Source: Fragum whitleyi (taxonomy: Eukaryota > Mollusca > Bivalvia > Cardiida > Cardiidae). From it: a DNA stretch of 64,000 nucleotides. Positions 1 to 10,538 of the stretch are shown here, piece after piece (within the stretch, counting starts at the first letter, position 1; the number at the start of each line of letters is the position of its first letter). Where the stretch lies: the NCBI GenBank assembly GCA_948146395.1, contig OX411547.1:60204566-60268565 (forward strand). Reading direction: 5' to 3'. The position numbers and the translations under genes were made by a program. The notes under the pieces were generated by a model that was not told where the DNA came from, did no database searches, and worked only from the letters and a program-made list of their open reading frames with translations.

Positions 1-310
1 GATATTTTCGTCCAATTGGAAATTCGAAATGAGAAATAGTTTTTACCTTCCTTTAATAAAAAAATACGTACTTTTCTGATTTTGTGTCTTCACGGATAAA
101 TCGGACGCTTGGGAATCAACACTAGCCAAAAACAATCGATTTGATTGAAAAGTTTACCTCACCATTTTCAGTGCTTTCGAAACGTTTTTTAAAAAAGTTG
201 TTTTGGGTGATTAGAGTGAGTGTTTGGAATAAATGATTCGAGCGATGAGCGAGTGATTTTGTATGGTTTTGATCGAGATGAGTGTCAATTTCACGATGTT
301 GTATGCTGTA
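1..310. mobile_element. MITE family A, copy 1 (left end cut by window)
   Basis: Its right terminus carries GTGTCAATTTCACGATGTTG, the shared end of this family, preceded by GAGCGAGTGATTTTG and the diagnostic GAGTGAGTGTTTGGAAT stretch. The family has terminal inverted repeats near (TA)CAGTTAGCAACATCGTG, no coding capacity, and full copies of about 390-445 bases. Confidence 0.7.
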
Positions 311-559
311 TCTGGGACCGAGGTTATAAAACTTTTCTCAGAGTCAACTAAGCATTTTCTCAAATTTTAAATTAAAAAAAACCGTATGAAAATAAAAAGA
401 TAATAATAATAAGTTGTTATTTATAACAACTTATTATTATTATCTTTGATATTTATACATAAAAGTGAGTATCTAAACAGAAATACTACTTTAATCTCAA
501 ATTGAAATTTGAGAAAATTTTTAATTGAGAAATAGAAAAGTTTTATAACCTCGGGCCCT
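311..559. mobile_element. Short TIR element with internal hairpin
   Basis: The ends are inverted repeats: GACCGAGGTTATAAAACTTT at 316 and its complement ending at about 556. The centre holds a near-perfect palindrome at 399-440 (AATAATAATAAGTTG and complement). It abuts MITE A copy 1. No second copy was recognised in the window. Confidence 0.6.
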
Positions 560-759
560 GATCTAAATTTGAAGTAACGAATACTGTAAGATTCAACCCT
601 TTAAAGTTTGGACGAATCCGATGGAAGCGAAATAGATGTAATTTTACAGTTAGCCTAAGCCAAACTTAAATTGTAGCTAAATCGGGAAAATCGCAACACC
701 ATCTTGTCGACAGCCTCCCGTAAATAAAGTTAAATAATGCAGTATTTTAGGAACTACAG

Positions 760-1152
760 GTAATAACATCATGAATAAGATATTCACCTCGATCAAAACC
801 ATTCTAAATCGCTCAATCAGCGATCATTCATTCATTCATTCATTCATTCCAAACAGTCACTCAAAGCATTCAAAAACACTCCGAAATCATTATAAAGAAT
901 AAGATAAACAACTTCATTTAAAATATGAATAGCTAGAAAAAATGGCGATTTAACTGAAAAAAATAAAATTATGAGCTTCCGAAGCAATAGCTATATGTAG
1001 AACTTGCATGCATATTTTACTTTTTAATCATTTTGGCGCGTTTGTTAATGGTTTGAGTGAGTGTTTGGAATGAATGATTGAATCACTGAGTGGGCGATTT
1101 AAGGTCGTTTTGTTAGAATCAAATGTCAACTTCACGATGTTCATTACTGTAA
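760..1152. mobile_element. MITE family A, copy 2 (full length)
   Basis: Both terminal repeats are readable: AATAACATCATGAATAAG at the left, complement of AACTTCACGATGTTCATTAC at the right. CTCGATCAAAACCATTCTAA follows the left end. It contains an ATTC pentuplicate at about 824-850. Confidence 0.8.
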
Positions 1153-1384
1153 TAGGCGTGATATGTATTATACATGTATGTGGTAAAAGGAATGGCTTCA
1201 TGAGTATCAAAATAAAACAGTACGAGCTCTACAGTTTTTATGGGTAATAAAATGAAGGAAAAATACAAGTAGAGATAGGAAATTGGCACCTCTGGTTCAC
1301 TTTCAGATTGCCTGAAAAATAACGCCAACCGGGATAGGCTGGAAATAATTTATATAAAGCGAGAGAAGTATTATAACGTGTTAC

Positions 1385-1521
1385 CTTTGCTGGTAAATTA
1401 ACCCACAGTTGAAATCCCTCCGAACGTCCGCCATGTTTCATGACCTTATCTGACGGCATTTCAGAATGCACGACACCGCTTCCGGCCGTCATCCATTGTA
1501 CCCACCCTGGACCGAGCTTTC
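1385..1521 (-). CDS. PIR: Pirin, third coding exon (residues 86-130)
   Basis: The acceptor is TTTTACAG and the donor GTAACA; the exon is 137 nt and ends in phase 0. It encodes [18 protein letters not shown], matching the second half of the cupin metal site. His103 and Glu105 (H-x-E) correspond to human His101 and Glu103, so all four iron-ligand positions are kept. The exon closes with [11 protein letters not shown], the conserved end of the N-terminal cupin. No fourth exon could be recognised between 1384 and 1; that stretch is mostly MITE. The C-terminal cupin must lie beyond the left edge. Confidence 0.92.
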
Positions 1522-1845
1522 CTGTAAAAGTGGCAAAATGACAACATTTTGTCGTAAAAGGGGATTCTACTCTAGAGATTATGAGTACCGTCATCTGAGA
1601 GGAAGATATCATTAACTTTTTACAGAAATTGTATTTTTTTGTTATCAAATAAAGCTTATCATAAGATGCTCTGCGGCCTAGATAAAAATGTTCTAGAAAC
1701 GTTGCAAAATAATATCCAGATTTGCACATGTAGTCACGTGAAATATGGGGTACGCTTTAAATAATGTGTACCCTGAACGCAGGCCTGATGTCAGGGTAAA
1801 TGATCTCGAAATTTATTATGAGGGCATCGGATTCTAACCTACATT

Positions 1846-2278
1846 TAACAACGTGAAATTGCCAATATTGTTGATTTTGGAATGATTACGGAATGAAGTC
1901 AAATGAATGGGAGGAGCGAGTTTAGAATGTAATTAAGGAGAGGCAAAGTTATTTTGCTTATTTTAATCAGTGTGGCAATATTTGCGATGTATGAGAACTT
2001 CCATTAATAAGATCTACGTTCATTTCGGTTTATGAGTCTTTGCGAAAGGATTAACCGCATTGAAATCTTCACCAACCAATAAAAGCCGAGAATGATTTGA
2101 CCGATTTGAATGAGATGTCGGTCGTTTTGAACGATTTAGAAGCGTTTTGAATGATTCCGTCGTGTTTTTGAGTGCTTTGAGTGAGTAGTGGCAATGTATT
2201 AAAGGAGTGCTTAACGATCGATTTGGAATAGTTTTAAATGGGGTCAGTTCAAATTTTATGATGTTACTAACTGTACAG
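1846..2278. mobile_element. MITE family A, copy 3 (pirin intron 2)
   Basis: It runs from ACAACGTGAAATTGCC to TTTTATGATGTTACTAACTG. It lies head-to-tail against copy 4, which begins within a few bases, so the pair forms a tandem within the second pirin intron. Confidence 0.75.
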
Positions 2279-2709
2279 TTAACAACATCATAAAATTGAG
2301 AAGGGGAATGAGATTTTTTTAGTGATATTTGAATCAAATGGAATGAGTGTGATAAGTGAGATTTGAGTGATTTTAAAAGGAGGTTAACCAATATCACAAT
2401 CTTTGTTCGAGATGAACGAAATTAGCGAAATAAATTACCCCCCTTTAATAGAATAAGCATTAAAGTTCTATAAACAGTTTCCCGTTTCTTCAAAAACCTA
2501 TCAGACGCTTGAAATTAAAATATGCAAGTGAAATCGCGATTTTTTCGAATATTTTTTTTTTATTTTGAATAACGATGTTGATTCTTTTTTTTTCTCTTTT
2601 TTAAATGTTTGAAGTGAGTGTTTGGATTGAATGAATGGAGCGCTGAGCGAGTGATTTGGAATGGTTTTGATCGAGATGAATGTCAATTTTCACGATGCTG
2701 TTAACTTTA
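2275..2709. mobile_element. MITE family A, copy 4, abutting the pirin exon 2 splice donor
   Basis: The left end is CAGTTAACAACATCATAAAA; the right end TTTTCACGATGCTGTTAACT reaches the GT donor of pirin exon 2. It contains the internal inverted segment CGAGATGAACGAAATTAGCG characteristic of the family. Confidence 0.8.
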
Positions 2710-2710
2710 C

Positions 2711-2833
2711 CTGAGTTACCCGCCGAGTCTTTATGCTGCACCTCTCCTTCTATAATATAGGACACAGTTTCGAACCCTCTGTGCGGATGGTCAGGCGCCC
2801 CAATAGCTTCACCAGGACCAAAGTCAACTGGAC
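2711..2833 (-). CDS. PIR: Pirin, second coding exon (residues 44-85)
   Basis: This exon follows a CTAG acceptor and ends before GTAAAG. It encodes the first half of the N-terminal cupin, including [15 protein letters not shown], the hallmark motif of the family. By this gene model His59 and His61 correspond to two of the four iron ligands known from human pirin (His56, His58). The motif [14 protein letters not shown] follows, as in relatives. The exon is 123 nt long and is phase 1 at both ends, so it joins exon 1 and exon 3 without a frame break. Its splice donor lies directly against the end of a MITE (2275-2709), so most of the donor context is repeat-derived. Confidence 0.92.
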
Positions 2834-2868
2834 CTAGAGCAAGCGGTACATCACGCATGGTAAAAGGT

Positions 2869-3119
2869 TAATATGAGCCTGTGCGTGACATTTCCAACAA
2901 TTTGAAATTTTCGTGAGGTGCAAACATTGAGTAACGTAGAAAGCCACATACTTAAAATATAATGTTACCTGATGGTCTACAGACACTTTAAGACCTTATC
3001 TATTTATTAAACGCATAGTAAAGACTCTGGACAGACTGTACGGATGCACAGACTGGTCAGGGTCTTTGCTTTGCGCATATTTGAAATTGTTGGAAATCTC
3101 ATGCACGGGCTCATATTTG
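2869..3119. mobile_element. MITE in pirin intron 1 with 40-base inverted termini
   Basis: AATATGAGCCTGTGCGTGAC at the left is matched in inverse at the right by CATGCACGGGCTCATATTT. Inside the ends, TTTCCAACAATTTGAAAT pairs with ATTTGAAATTGTTGGAAA. A related fragment with GTCTTTGCTTTGCGCA lies at 54895-54975. Confidence 0.7.
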
Positions 3120-3819
3120 ATCAAAAATATTTAGGGAGACGGCATGAAATTAGTTAGATTTTGTTTGACTCTCGTAAAAATAGCCCTGTAAATTTTGTCG
3201 ATTTAACTCAAAACAACTCTATTGTATCGCTAATGCGTCATATCATTTAAAAATCTTGATAAATCAAATTCCAAAAATAATCTATCGCTATGCAAATGTC
3301 TACTTTAGATAAGGAAAAGAAGGTTTAGTGATTAACCATAATAGCCAATAATTGTGTTGCCATCAGAAGTGAGTATTCGATTGATATTTAAAGGTGTTCA
3401 AAACATTACTCAATGTCATAATCAATTATATTTGATCTGTCAGGCGAAAAGGGGCAATCTTGGGGTAATGTATTTACCCTAGTCTTACTGCGTAGACTGT
3501 ACAGGCTGTCAAAGGCGCAAGTTTTCGCACTTGGCTGTTTTTCTGGATCCAGATAATCATTCTAAGGTTACTTCACTTTATGATTTGACCTACGTCACGC
3601 GAGTTAAATAACTTAGTCGGTAGTGCGTAAAGTGCCGATCCTAGTCAGGCTGCGCGGACGGCGCAGACTGACTTAGGTCGAAACTTTTCGCACTCAACTG
3701 ATTTTTTGAATCAAGGATAGCCAATCTACCTTCCTGAGTAAGAATTTCAGAAATGCGAGCTCTGGTTGGCCTTTTCAATTTTTTTTATGAAGTTTCCAGA
3801 TGGTCAAGTCATTCATGAA

Positions 3820-5855
3820 ACAAGAGGGCCATAGTGGCCCTTAATCGCTCACCTGAGTGCATTGTCCAAAACACATTTCAAGCAGGTTTTAAATAATTAT
3901 TTGGCTAATTATCAAGAAAAAAGATTTGACTTTTATCACAATAATAATTCTGACCAAATTTTAAGTTGATTGGGCGAAAAAGTGGAAACCAGGGTGCATA
4001 CACAACTTTTCTAAGATTTGACCCAGTGACCTTGTTTTTGACCCCTCTTGCCCAAATTTCAAACTGGACAGAGATTTTATCAAGACAATCAATCTAACAA
4101 AATTTCAGGTTGGTCAGACAAAAAATGGGACCTCCAGGTTGCAAATAAGGTTTTCCTAAGATTTGACCCTATGCCTAGTTTTTGACCCAACTTGACCAAG
4201 TTTTAAACTTGTCCGAGTTTTTATAAAAACAATCATTCTAGATAACAAAAAATTCTGGTAAATTGGGGAATAAATGTGTCCTCTAGAGTGCATATAAGGG
4301 TTTTCTAAGATTCAAAGCCATGACCTAATTTTTTAACCCCACTTGACCCTATTCTGAACTCGCCCGAGATTTTATCAAGACAATCATTCTGGAAAGAATT
4401 CAGGTTGATCAGACATAAAATGTGACCTCTAGAATGCATACAAGGGTTTTCTAAGATTTGACCCCATGACCTAGTTTTTGACCCCACTTGACCCAATTTC
4501 GAACTCGTCCAAGATTTGATCAAGACAATCATTCTGACAAAATTTCAGGTTGATAAGACAAAAAATGTGTCCTCTATAGTGCATGCAAGGTTTTTCTAAG
4601 ATTTGACCCCTGTGACCTATGACCCAAGTTGACCCAATTTCAAACTTGTCCTAGATTTTATCAAGACAATCATTCTGACCAAATTTCAAGTTGATCAGAC
4701 CAAAAATGTGACCTCTAATGTGTATACAAGGGTTTTCTAAGATTTGACCCCGTGACCTAGTTTTTGACCCCAGTTGACCCAATTTCGAACGTGTCTGAGA
4801 ATATATCAAGACAATCATTCTGACCAAATTTCAAGTTGATCAGACAAAAAATGTGACCTCTAGAGTGATACAAGGTTTTTCTTAGATTTGACCCCCTGAC
4901 CTAGTTTTGAGCCCAGTTGACCCAATTTCGAACTTGTCCGAGAATTTATCAAGACAATCATTCTGACCAAATTTCATGTTAATCAGACAAAAAATGTGAC
5001 CTCTAGAGTGCATACAAGGTTTTTCTTAGATTTGACCTCGTGACCTAGTTTTAGACCCCATTTGACCCAATTTCGAACTCGTCCGTGATTTTATCAAGGC
5101 AATCAATCTGACTAAATTTCAGGTTGATTGGGCAAAAAATGTGGCCCTTAGAGTGCATATGAGGTTTTTCTTAAGATTTGACCCCTTGACCTAATTTTTG
5201 ACCCCAGTTGACCCAATTTCTAACTTGTCCGAGATTTTATCAAGGCAATCATTCTGACCAAATTTCAGGTTGATTGGGCAAAAAATGTGGCCCTTAGAGT
5301 GCATACGAGGTTTTTCTTAGATTTGACCCTGTGACCTAATATTTGACCCCAGTTGACCCAATTTCTAATTTGTCCGAGATTTTATCACGACAATCATTCT
5401 GACCAAATTTCAAGTTGATCAGACCAAAAATGTGACCTCTAGAGTGCATACAAGGGTTTCCTAAGATTTGACACCGTGACCTAGTTTTTGACCCCAGTTG
5501 ACCCAATTTCGAACTTGTCCTAGAATTTATCGAGATAATCAATCTGACCATATTTCAAGTTGATCAGACAAAAAATATGATCTCTAGAGTGCATACAAGG
5601 TTTTTCTTAGATTTGACCCCGTGACCTAGTTTTTGACCCCATTTGACCCAATTTCGAACTCGTCCGAGATTTTATTAAGGCAATCATTCTGACCAAATTT
5701 CAGGTTGATTGGGCAAAAAATGTGGCCTCTAGAGTGCATACAAGGTAAATGTTGACGACACACGACACACGACGGACGACGAACGACGGACGACGGACAT
5801 CCACCCAACCACAAAAGCTCACCTTGAGCACTTCGTGCTCAGGTGAGCTAAAAAG
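3820..5855 (+). mobile_element. Tandem-repeat-bearing element, Helitron-like ends (pirin intron 1)
   Basis: It opens with ACAAGAGGGCCATAGTGGCC and TCGCTCACCTGAG and closes with GACGG-rich sequence, then CTCACCTTGAGCAC-TTC-GTGCTCAGGTGAG followed by CTAAAA. Between lie about 12-13 head-to-tail units of roughly 140 bases, each with TTTGACCCCGTGACCTAG, TTTTATCAAGACAATCATTC and AAAATGTGACCTCTAGAGTG. The end hairpin directly before CTAA recalls Helitron 3' ends; that assignment is an inference. No Rep/helicase is encoded. Confidence 0.7.
3965..5745 (+). repeat. Minisatellite core, about 12-13 units of roughly 140 bases
   Basis: Units start near CTAAGATTTGACCC and repeat at about 4010, 4150, 4300, 4450, 4590, 4735, 4880, 5025, 5170, 5310, 5460 and 5605. 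Later units (from about 4440) are more alike than the first three, so the array probably expanded from the right side. ORFs of 70-75 codons arise only because the unit has few stops on the minus strand. Confidence 0.85.
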
Positions 5856-5869
5856 CTTCGCGCACTTAC

Positions 5870-5999
5870 CAAAGTGGTCCAACATTAACAGAGGGTCACA
5901 TGATGGTATATTTCCGCCTATAACACGCCTCACCATAAAACCCCCGCCCTCACGTTGTTTTTTGGGCGTGACCACGTCACCAACAGATCTTTGGACCAT
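5870..5999 (-). CDS. PIR: Pirin, first coding exon (residues 1-43 plus one base)
   Basis: Pirin is an iron-binding bicupin protein, nuclear in animals, described as a transcriptional co-regulator; bacterial and plant relatives include quercetinase-like enzymes. This exon encodes the N-terminal strand region, with VRRVIGG and CDPLLMLDHFG matching the conserved pirin start (human has VRRSIGR and LDPFLLFDEF). The ATG at 5999-5997 is the first in-frame Met that gives the usual N-terminal length. Upstream the frame stays open only through a MITE and carries no pirin-like residues. The exon ends at 5870 before GTAAGTG, in phase 1, which fits the phase of the next exon. The exon is hemmed in by repeats: a MITE begins within a few bases 5' of the ATG, and a tandem-repeat element ends about 20 bases past the splice donor. 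The full gene (about 290 codons in relatives) runs off the left edge. Confidence 0.88.
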
Positions 6000-6000
6000 C

Positions 6001-6131
6001 CCTGCAATATTACTCAAAACAGTGCAAAATGTTTGCAAAATATTCCCTCGCTTTGCACGCGCATTTTCGTGCAAAGCAGGGTATAATTTAAAAAACAAAA
6101 TTGCACATTTTCTTCGTCCTGAACGCGGGGT
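6001..6131. mobile_element. MITE family B (GCTTTGCACG palindrome), directly upstream of the pirin ATG
   Basis: The centre TCGCTTTGCACGCGCA...CGTGCAAAGCAGGG and the right end TCCTGAACGCGGGG match three other copies. The left end CCTGCAATATTACTCAAAAC is diverged but alignable. It begins within about two bases of the pirin start codon, so the 5' UTR and perhaps promoter sequence derive from it. Confidence 0.7.
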
Positions 6132-7246
6132 AGGTATTCCGATGGGCAAACCGTCACCACTTTTTGTGGCGGAAACTGATCACAACCCTTATTTATATTT
6201 TAACTTAAAACATTTCTACGATTGACCGTGACAGGCTTATGTCGAAGGATAAGTCTACCAAAAGTCTCAGAGTGAGTGACGGAAATCTTATTTTTTGTGG
6301 ACGTTTTTACGTTCATCAGTGCAAGTGTATGAGAAAAAGCCAGTAGTCAGTAGTAAGATGTTAACAGCTTTTCAACAAAGTAGTTCCAACTTGTATTCGA
6401 TTGTCTTTTGTTCAAGACTTGGTTCCGCCAGACAATTGTACATTTTGAAAATGGCATTAAGGGGGACAAAAACTAAGTGGCTGAACCTGTTGACCACCGT
6501 CTAAGAGAAACGCGTAGTATATAATCATTCCTTCAAATCAGCTGCTCAATATACCTTTTTGAAGACCTTTAGCTCCTCAGCATAATGAATGATTTCTTAT
6601 CATTAATAACACTCCTGTAACAACGGTTAATTTAGGTACTAACATCAGCTCAATTAGCACTAAGTACCTATTACTTTGGGACTCAAAATTCCTATTTTGG
6701 ATGATATGAACCATAACATTATTTCTAATTTCAAATTCAACCCATTTAGAATAACAAATTAATCCTTTAACACGTTGACGGGTTGCATCCTTGGGTCCAT
6801 ACCATATATGCTTCGAGCACTGAGGGACCTTATAAAACTACAAACACACTCACATTTGTTAATGGAATAGAATCTGTGAGTAGGGTGAGATGCAGACGAC
6901 ACATTTGCTTGATGTTATATACCAAGAATTCTTACAGCGTCTATAAGTTCATAACCAGAGGTGTGTTTTATAGAGAAGATGAAAAATCATGCTAAATAAT
7001 GTTCTTTTTTCGATTTTTAGAGTGGAAGATTCTTTTTCTCATTCAGAATTTATAATATTTTAAGCCAATCTTCATGGAAACTATGAGAAGAATCAACACA
7101 AGCAATTCAATGCCTTGCAATTTAAATTGTATGCATCACGCTACATATAGATAAGGATTCTTCTAATACTGCTCAATAAACTAGTAGTTATTACTTTTAG
7201 GCACCTAGCGCTGATATCTCTCTGCTTGTCACTCACGCAAGACAAG
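6132..7246. other. About 1.1 kb upstream of pirin, nothing recognised
   Basis: AT-rich sequence with short ORFs of up to 70 codons (6295-6504, 6783-6995) that match nothing I know and show no splice context. If the pirin model is right, any promoter or non-coding first exon lies here or in MITE B, but no TATA or initiator arrangement stands out. Confidence 0.5.
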
Positions 7247-7261
7247 TTACCGCGAATGAGA

Positions 7262-7411
7262 TTGATTGATTGAATGGGGTTTACGCCGCTTTCAAAAATT
7301 TAGCAGTTATATCGCGGCGGCCGGAACACCTAACAATGGATTCCTGGTATTTCTTTCACCTGTACTACCATTACACCCTTTCCTAGCCTCCGACTGCTAT
7401 CTCACGTAGGT
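7262..7411 (-). mobile_element. 5'-truncated SINE with 15-base target duplication
   Basis: The target duplication TTACCGCGAATGAGA is present at 7247-7261 and 7412-7426. The inserted unit, read on the minus strand, has the central domain with ATCGCGGCG and ends in a CAAT-type tail. The tRNA-derived head is missing. The exact duplication is direct proof of retrotransposition. Confidence 0.9.
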
Positions 7412-7650
7412 TTACCGCGAATGAGAAATAGAATTTCGATGAAATCATAAACCTTGAAATTGCAGCTGTATTTGCGATATTACATCTGGTCCTTATTGAT
7501 ATAGTTGTTTGGTGCTATTTTGATTTTGTGCTGATTTATCATTAACTCTTAATAGAACTTTCTAAGTTACTTTAAAACTTAGAGTACTTTTTAGATTACA
7601 TATGAAATAAACAGTTCATTTGAAAAAGAGGGTTGGAGGTATCTGATTAT

Positions 7651-7792
7651 ATATGTGACCCGCCATTCAAAAAGGAACGATCTGGATATTGCTAAAAAAG
7701 ATTTTTGTAAATGCGACCTCTGGTTGACCGGTACTGGAACCAATCTATTTTACAAATTCTTTTTCGGTGATCCCTTATGTGCGTGACATCCG
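7651..7792. mobile_element. TGTGACCCG-type MITE (diverged)
   Basis: It starts ATATGTGACCCGCCATTCAA and ends TTATGTGCGTGACATC. Internal GCGACCTCTGGTTGACCGG and GAACCAATC match the copy at 50132 in the opposite orientation. Confidence 0.6.
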
Positions 7793-8270
7793 CAAATAAC
7801 TAGGGGAAGAGTGGATAGAAACGCCAAAGTCGGGCAAAAAGCTCATATGTGAAACATTGCTATATACGAAGTGTTTTTGCTTGATGTAATCATGTCCCTT
7901 TTAGTCTGGTATATATCTATTAGTTGACGAAAAAACATTTTAATGGCAATTCTGATAAATTCTATTTTTTGTCGACAACTGTTTATTTTCGGATAGTTTT
8001 ACGTTTTCTGAATATCTTATATATTTTCAAGACTCATTCATAAGAGATTTGATTGTTTTATTGTAATCAAAGTACTGAAAGTTGGAATGCGTTCAAGAGA
8101 CGGTGACCTCAAGCCACTAACGAAGCTCAAGCCGCCCGCCCACCACAGGTGATAACATGATACGTCTCGTCTTTTGGTGGGCGCATATAAATCACAGTAT
8201 TTCAACAACGAGAGACGCTTAAACCCCTGATTCGCTATACGGGCCTGCAATTGATGGAAGAAAAATGATA

Positions 8271-9085
8271 ACAATAGGGCAAAAATGGTCCTAAACCGCT
8301 GTCCAGAATCCGATTTAGCCAGTGGCTCTCATCTAAGAAACCTTCTGGCAAAGTTTAATTCAAATTTGCCTAATTGTTGAAAGGAAACATAATTCGAAGT
8401 ATAAACAGGGATAATAGACCCTGTCCACCCACTATTTATAGAGGAGACTCAAAATTAGCCCTGTCCTGCCACGCCCATATTTATGGGCTAATCTAAACTT
8501 TGCAAACAAATTTTGAAGATGCTCTCCAAAGAAACGTTCTGGTAAAGTTTCATTGAAATCGGCCAAGTGGTTCGGGAGGAGATGTCGTTCAAAGGTCCTG
8601 GGCTTAAATAAGTCCCGCCCTGCCACACCAATATAAATGGACCAATCAAAATTTCGTGAACAAATTGCCAAAAGCGAGATGTCGTTCCAAGATTTCTGGC
8701 TCAAAATAAGCCCCGCCCTGCCACGCCGATATTTGTGGATTATCAGAATTTAGCGAAGAAGTTTTGAAGAGGGTCACCAGGGAACATTCTGGTTAAGTTT
8801 AATTGAAATCGGCCCAGTGGTTCAGGGGGAGATGTCGTTCATAGATTTCTGGCTTAAAATAAGCCCCGTCCTACCACGCCCATAATTGTGGATTATCAGA
8901 ATTTAGCGAGAAATTTTTGAAGAAGGTCACCCAGAGAACATTCTGTCAAGATTTTATTGAAATCGGCCCAGCGGTTTAGGAGAAGAAGTTTTAAGAAAGT
9001 TGACGACAGTTAACGGACGTCGGAGTCAGGGTGATCCTAAAAGCTCCCCTTGAGCACGTAGTGCTCATGTGAGCTAAAAAGGAAG
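8271..9085 (+). mobile_element. Tandem-repeat element, second subfamily with the same termini
   Basis: The start ACAATAGGGCAAAAATGGTC is a decayed form of the start at 3824. The end has CTCCCCTTGAGCACGTAGTG CTCATGTGAG then CTAAAA, matching the end at 5820-5855. The core differs entirely: about four units of roughly 150 bases with ATAAGCCCCGCCCTGCCACG and TTGAAATCGGCCCAGTGG. Shared ends with unrelated cores suggest one mobilising machinery and interchangeable interiors. Confidence 0.65.
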
Positions 9086-9288
9086 AAAATGATATGGACC
9101 ATACAGCCGACTAATGGAAGCAGAGGCGGACACTTGTACACTCAAAACAGAATCTATGTTATTTTTCAAATGACTTTCGTTATTGCAGGTCATTTGCTTC
9201 TCCGTTTAGCTAGCGGAAAGCAAAAGGTCAATGGGCTGACAGACAGACATGATGAAATCAATATGTGCTCCTCTACTTCTGAGTAGGG

Positions 9289-9733
9289 GGTATAGTTAAT
9301 AACATCATAAAATTGATAAGGTGAACGATTGTGGAATGATTTAGGAATGATGTTGAATGAGTGAACGGAGCGAGTTTTGATTGAAATTCAAGAAAGGGAA
9401 TCCAATGTCGCTTATTTGTTCAGGATGAACAAATAAGCGATATGTAAAACCTCCATTTAATGAATAAAAATGCATGAAAGTTACACCAATAGCTTTATAT
9501 TTCGCCAAGAACCAATCACACGCTTTAAATTTCAATTGTCAGTGAAATCGCGATTTGGTTCTAAAATGCTTTATTCATTTTGAATGAACAAGTTGATCTT
9601 ATTTATAGAGAAATTTTGAGAGTTTTGAATGGTTTGAGTCAGTGTTTGAAATGAATGAATGGAGCGCTGAGTGAGCGATTAAGAATGTTTTTGATTGAGA
9701 TGAATGTCAATTTCACGATGTAACTAACTGTAT
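9289..9733. mobile_element. MITE family A, copy 5 (full length)
   Basis: The ends are TAGTTAATAACATCATAAAA and TTTCACGATGTAACTAACTG. The internal hairpin CGCTTATTTGTTC-AGGAT-GAACAAATAAGCG is perfect, the clearest example of the conserved hairpin in this family. Confidence 0.85.
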
Positions 9734-10148
9734 GATGGTGCTCTTAAACGTGTTGATGTGCAAAAATGTGAAGAAAACAAGTTGAACTAGAAGGTCTGTT
9801 TCAAATTGCAAGTTATTTTGGTGATGGAATGCAATTGGGCAAAGATATTCATAATTCCATTTAAGATGTGGTGGCCAGGATTTTATTTGATGAATTTTGG
9901 GCTTTGACAATGAAACATTCATGTAGATAACTGAAATATGACGGGAAACAAACGACAATATGTTGCAAAAATATTAATTAACTTTAAAAGTGTATCTTCA
10001 CTTTAAGAAAAACTAAAGATTTTTTATTTCGTAACTGTAGACAGAAACGTGCAATTTAACAATTTGTCATAAGTTAAATGTGTGACAAGGTCGTTCAGAA
10101 AGAGAAACTATACCTTTAAAAGAAGCTATAACATAATTCTACGTAAAT

Positions 10149-10265
10149 AGGTCGCGACATTACCAAATAAGCAGATCACGTGATTGGCCTGTGCTATTGC
10201 CACAATACTGAGAAACCAGGTCGCGACATTGCCAAATAAGCAGATCACGTGATTGGCTAGTGCTA
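10149..10265 (+). repeat. Tandem duplication, 69-base period
   Basis: GGTCGCGACATTACCAAATA with GCAGATCACGTGATTGGCC repeats at 10149 and 10218 with only a few differences. Each unit includes the palindrome GATCACGTGATT with a CACGTG E-box. Confidence 0.85.
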
Positions 10266-10284
10266 TTTTCAACAGCTGACCTTA

Positions 10285-10538
10285 TTAGACTTGACTTATC
10301 ACATGATTTCCAAATATAGTAATGTAAACATGTGATACAAGTAAATTCGTACGCAAATTTCAATTAATATCGTTTAAATCATGAATTAACGTGTTAATAA
10401 TAAACAAGAAGTTAGACTTGACTTATCACATGATTTCCAAATATAGTAATGTAAACATGTGATACTAGTAAATTCGTACGCAAATTTCAATTAATATCGT
10501 TTAAATCATGAATTAACGTGTTAATAATAAACATGAAG
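10285..10538 (+). repeat. Tandem duplication, 127-base period, two near-identical copies
   Basis: TTAGACTTGACTTATCACAT at 10285 and 10412 opens two copies that differ by only a few bases (for example ATACAAG versus ATACTAG). The copies are adjacent without spacer. The low divergence indicates a recent event, or an assembly artefact. Confidence 0.9.

Noticed and set aside
1..1384. A fourth pirin exon left of 1385
   Set aside because: No minus-strand reading resembles the pirin linker or second cupin; the stretch is MITE A copies and a short TIR element.
3965..5745. CRISPR-like regular repeats
   Set aside because: Units are contiguous 140-base repeats without unique spacers, and the genome is eukaryotic.
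4305..5814. Minus-strand ORFs of 62-75 codons with repeated MHSRGHIF-type sequences
   Set aside because: They are translations of the 140-base tandem unit in a stop-poor frame; they recur with the unit and shift frame between units.
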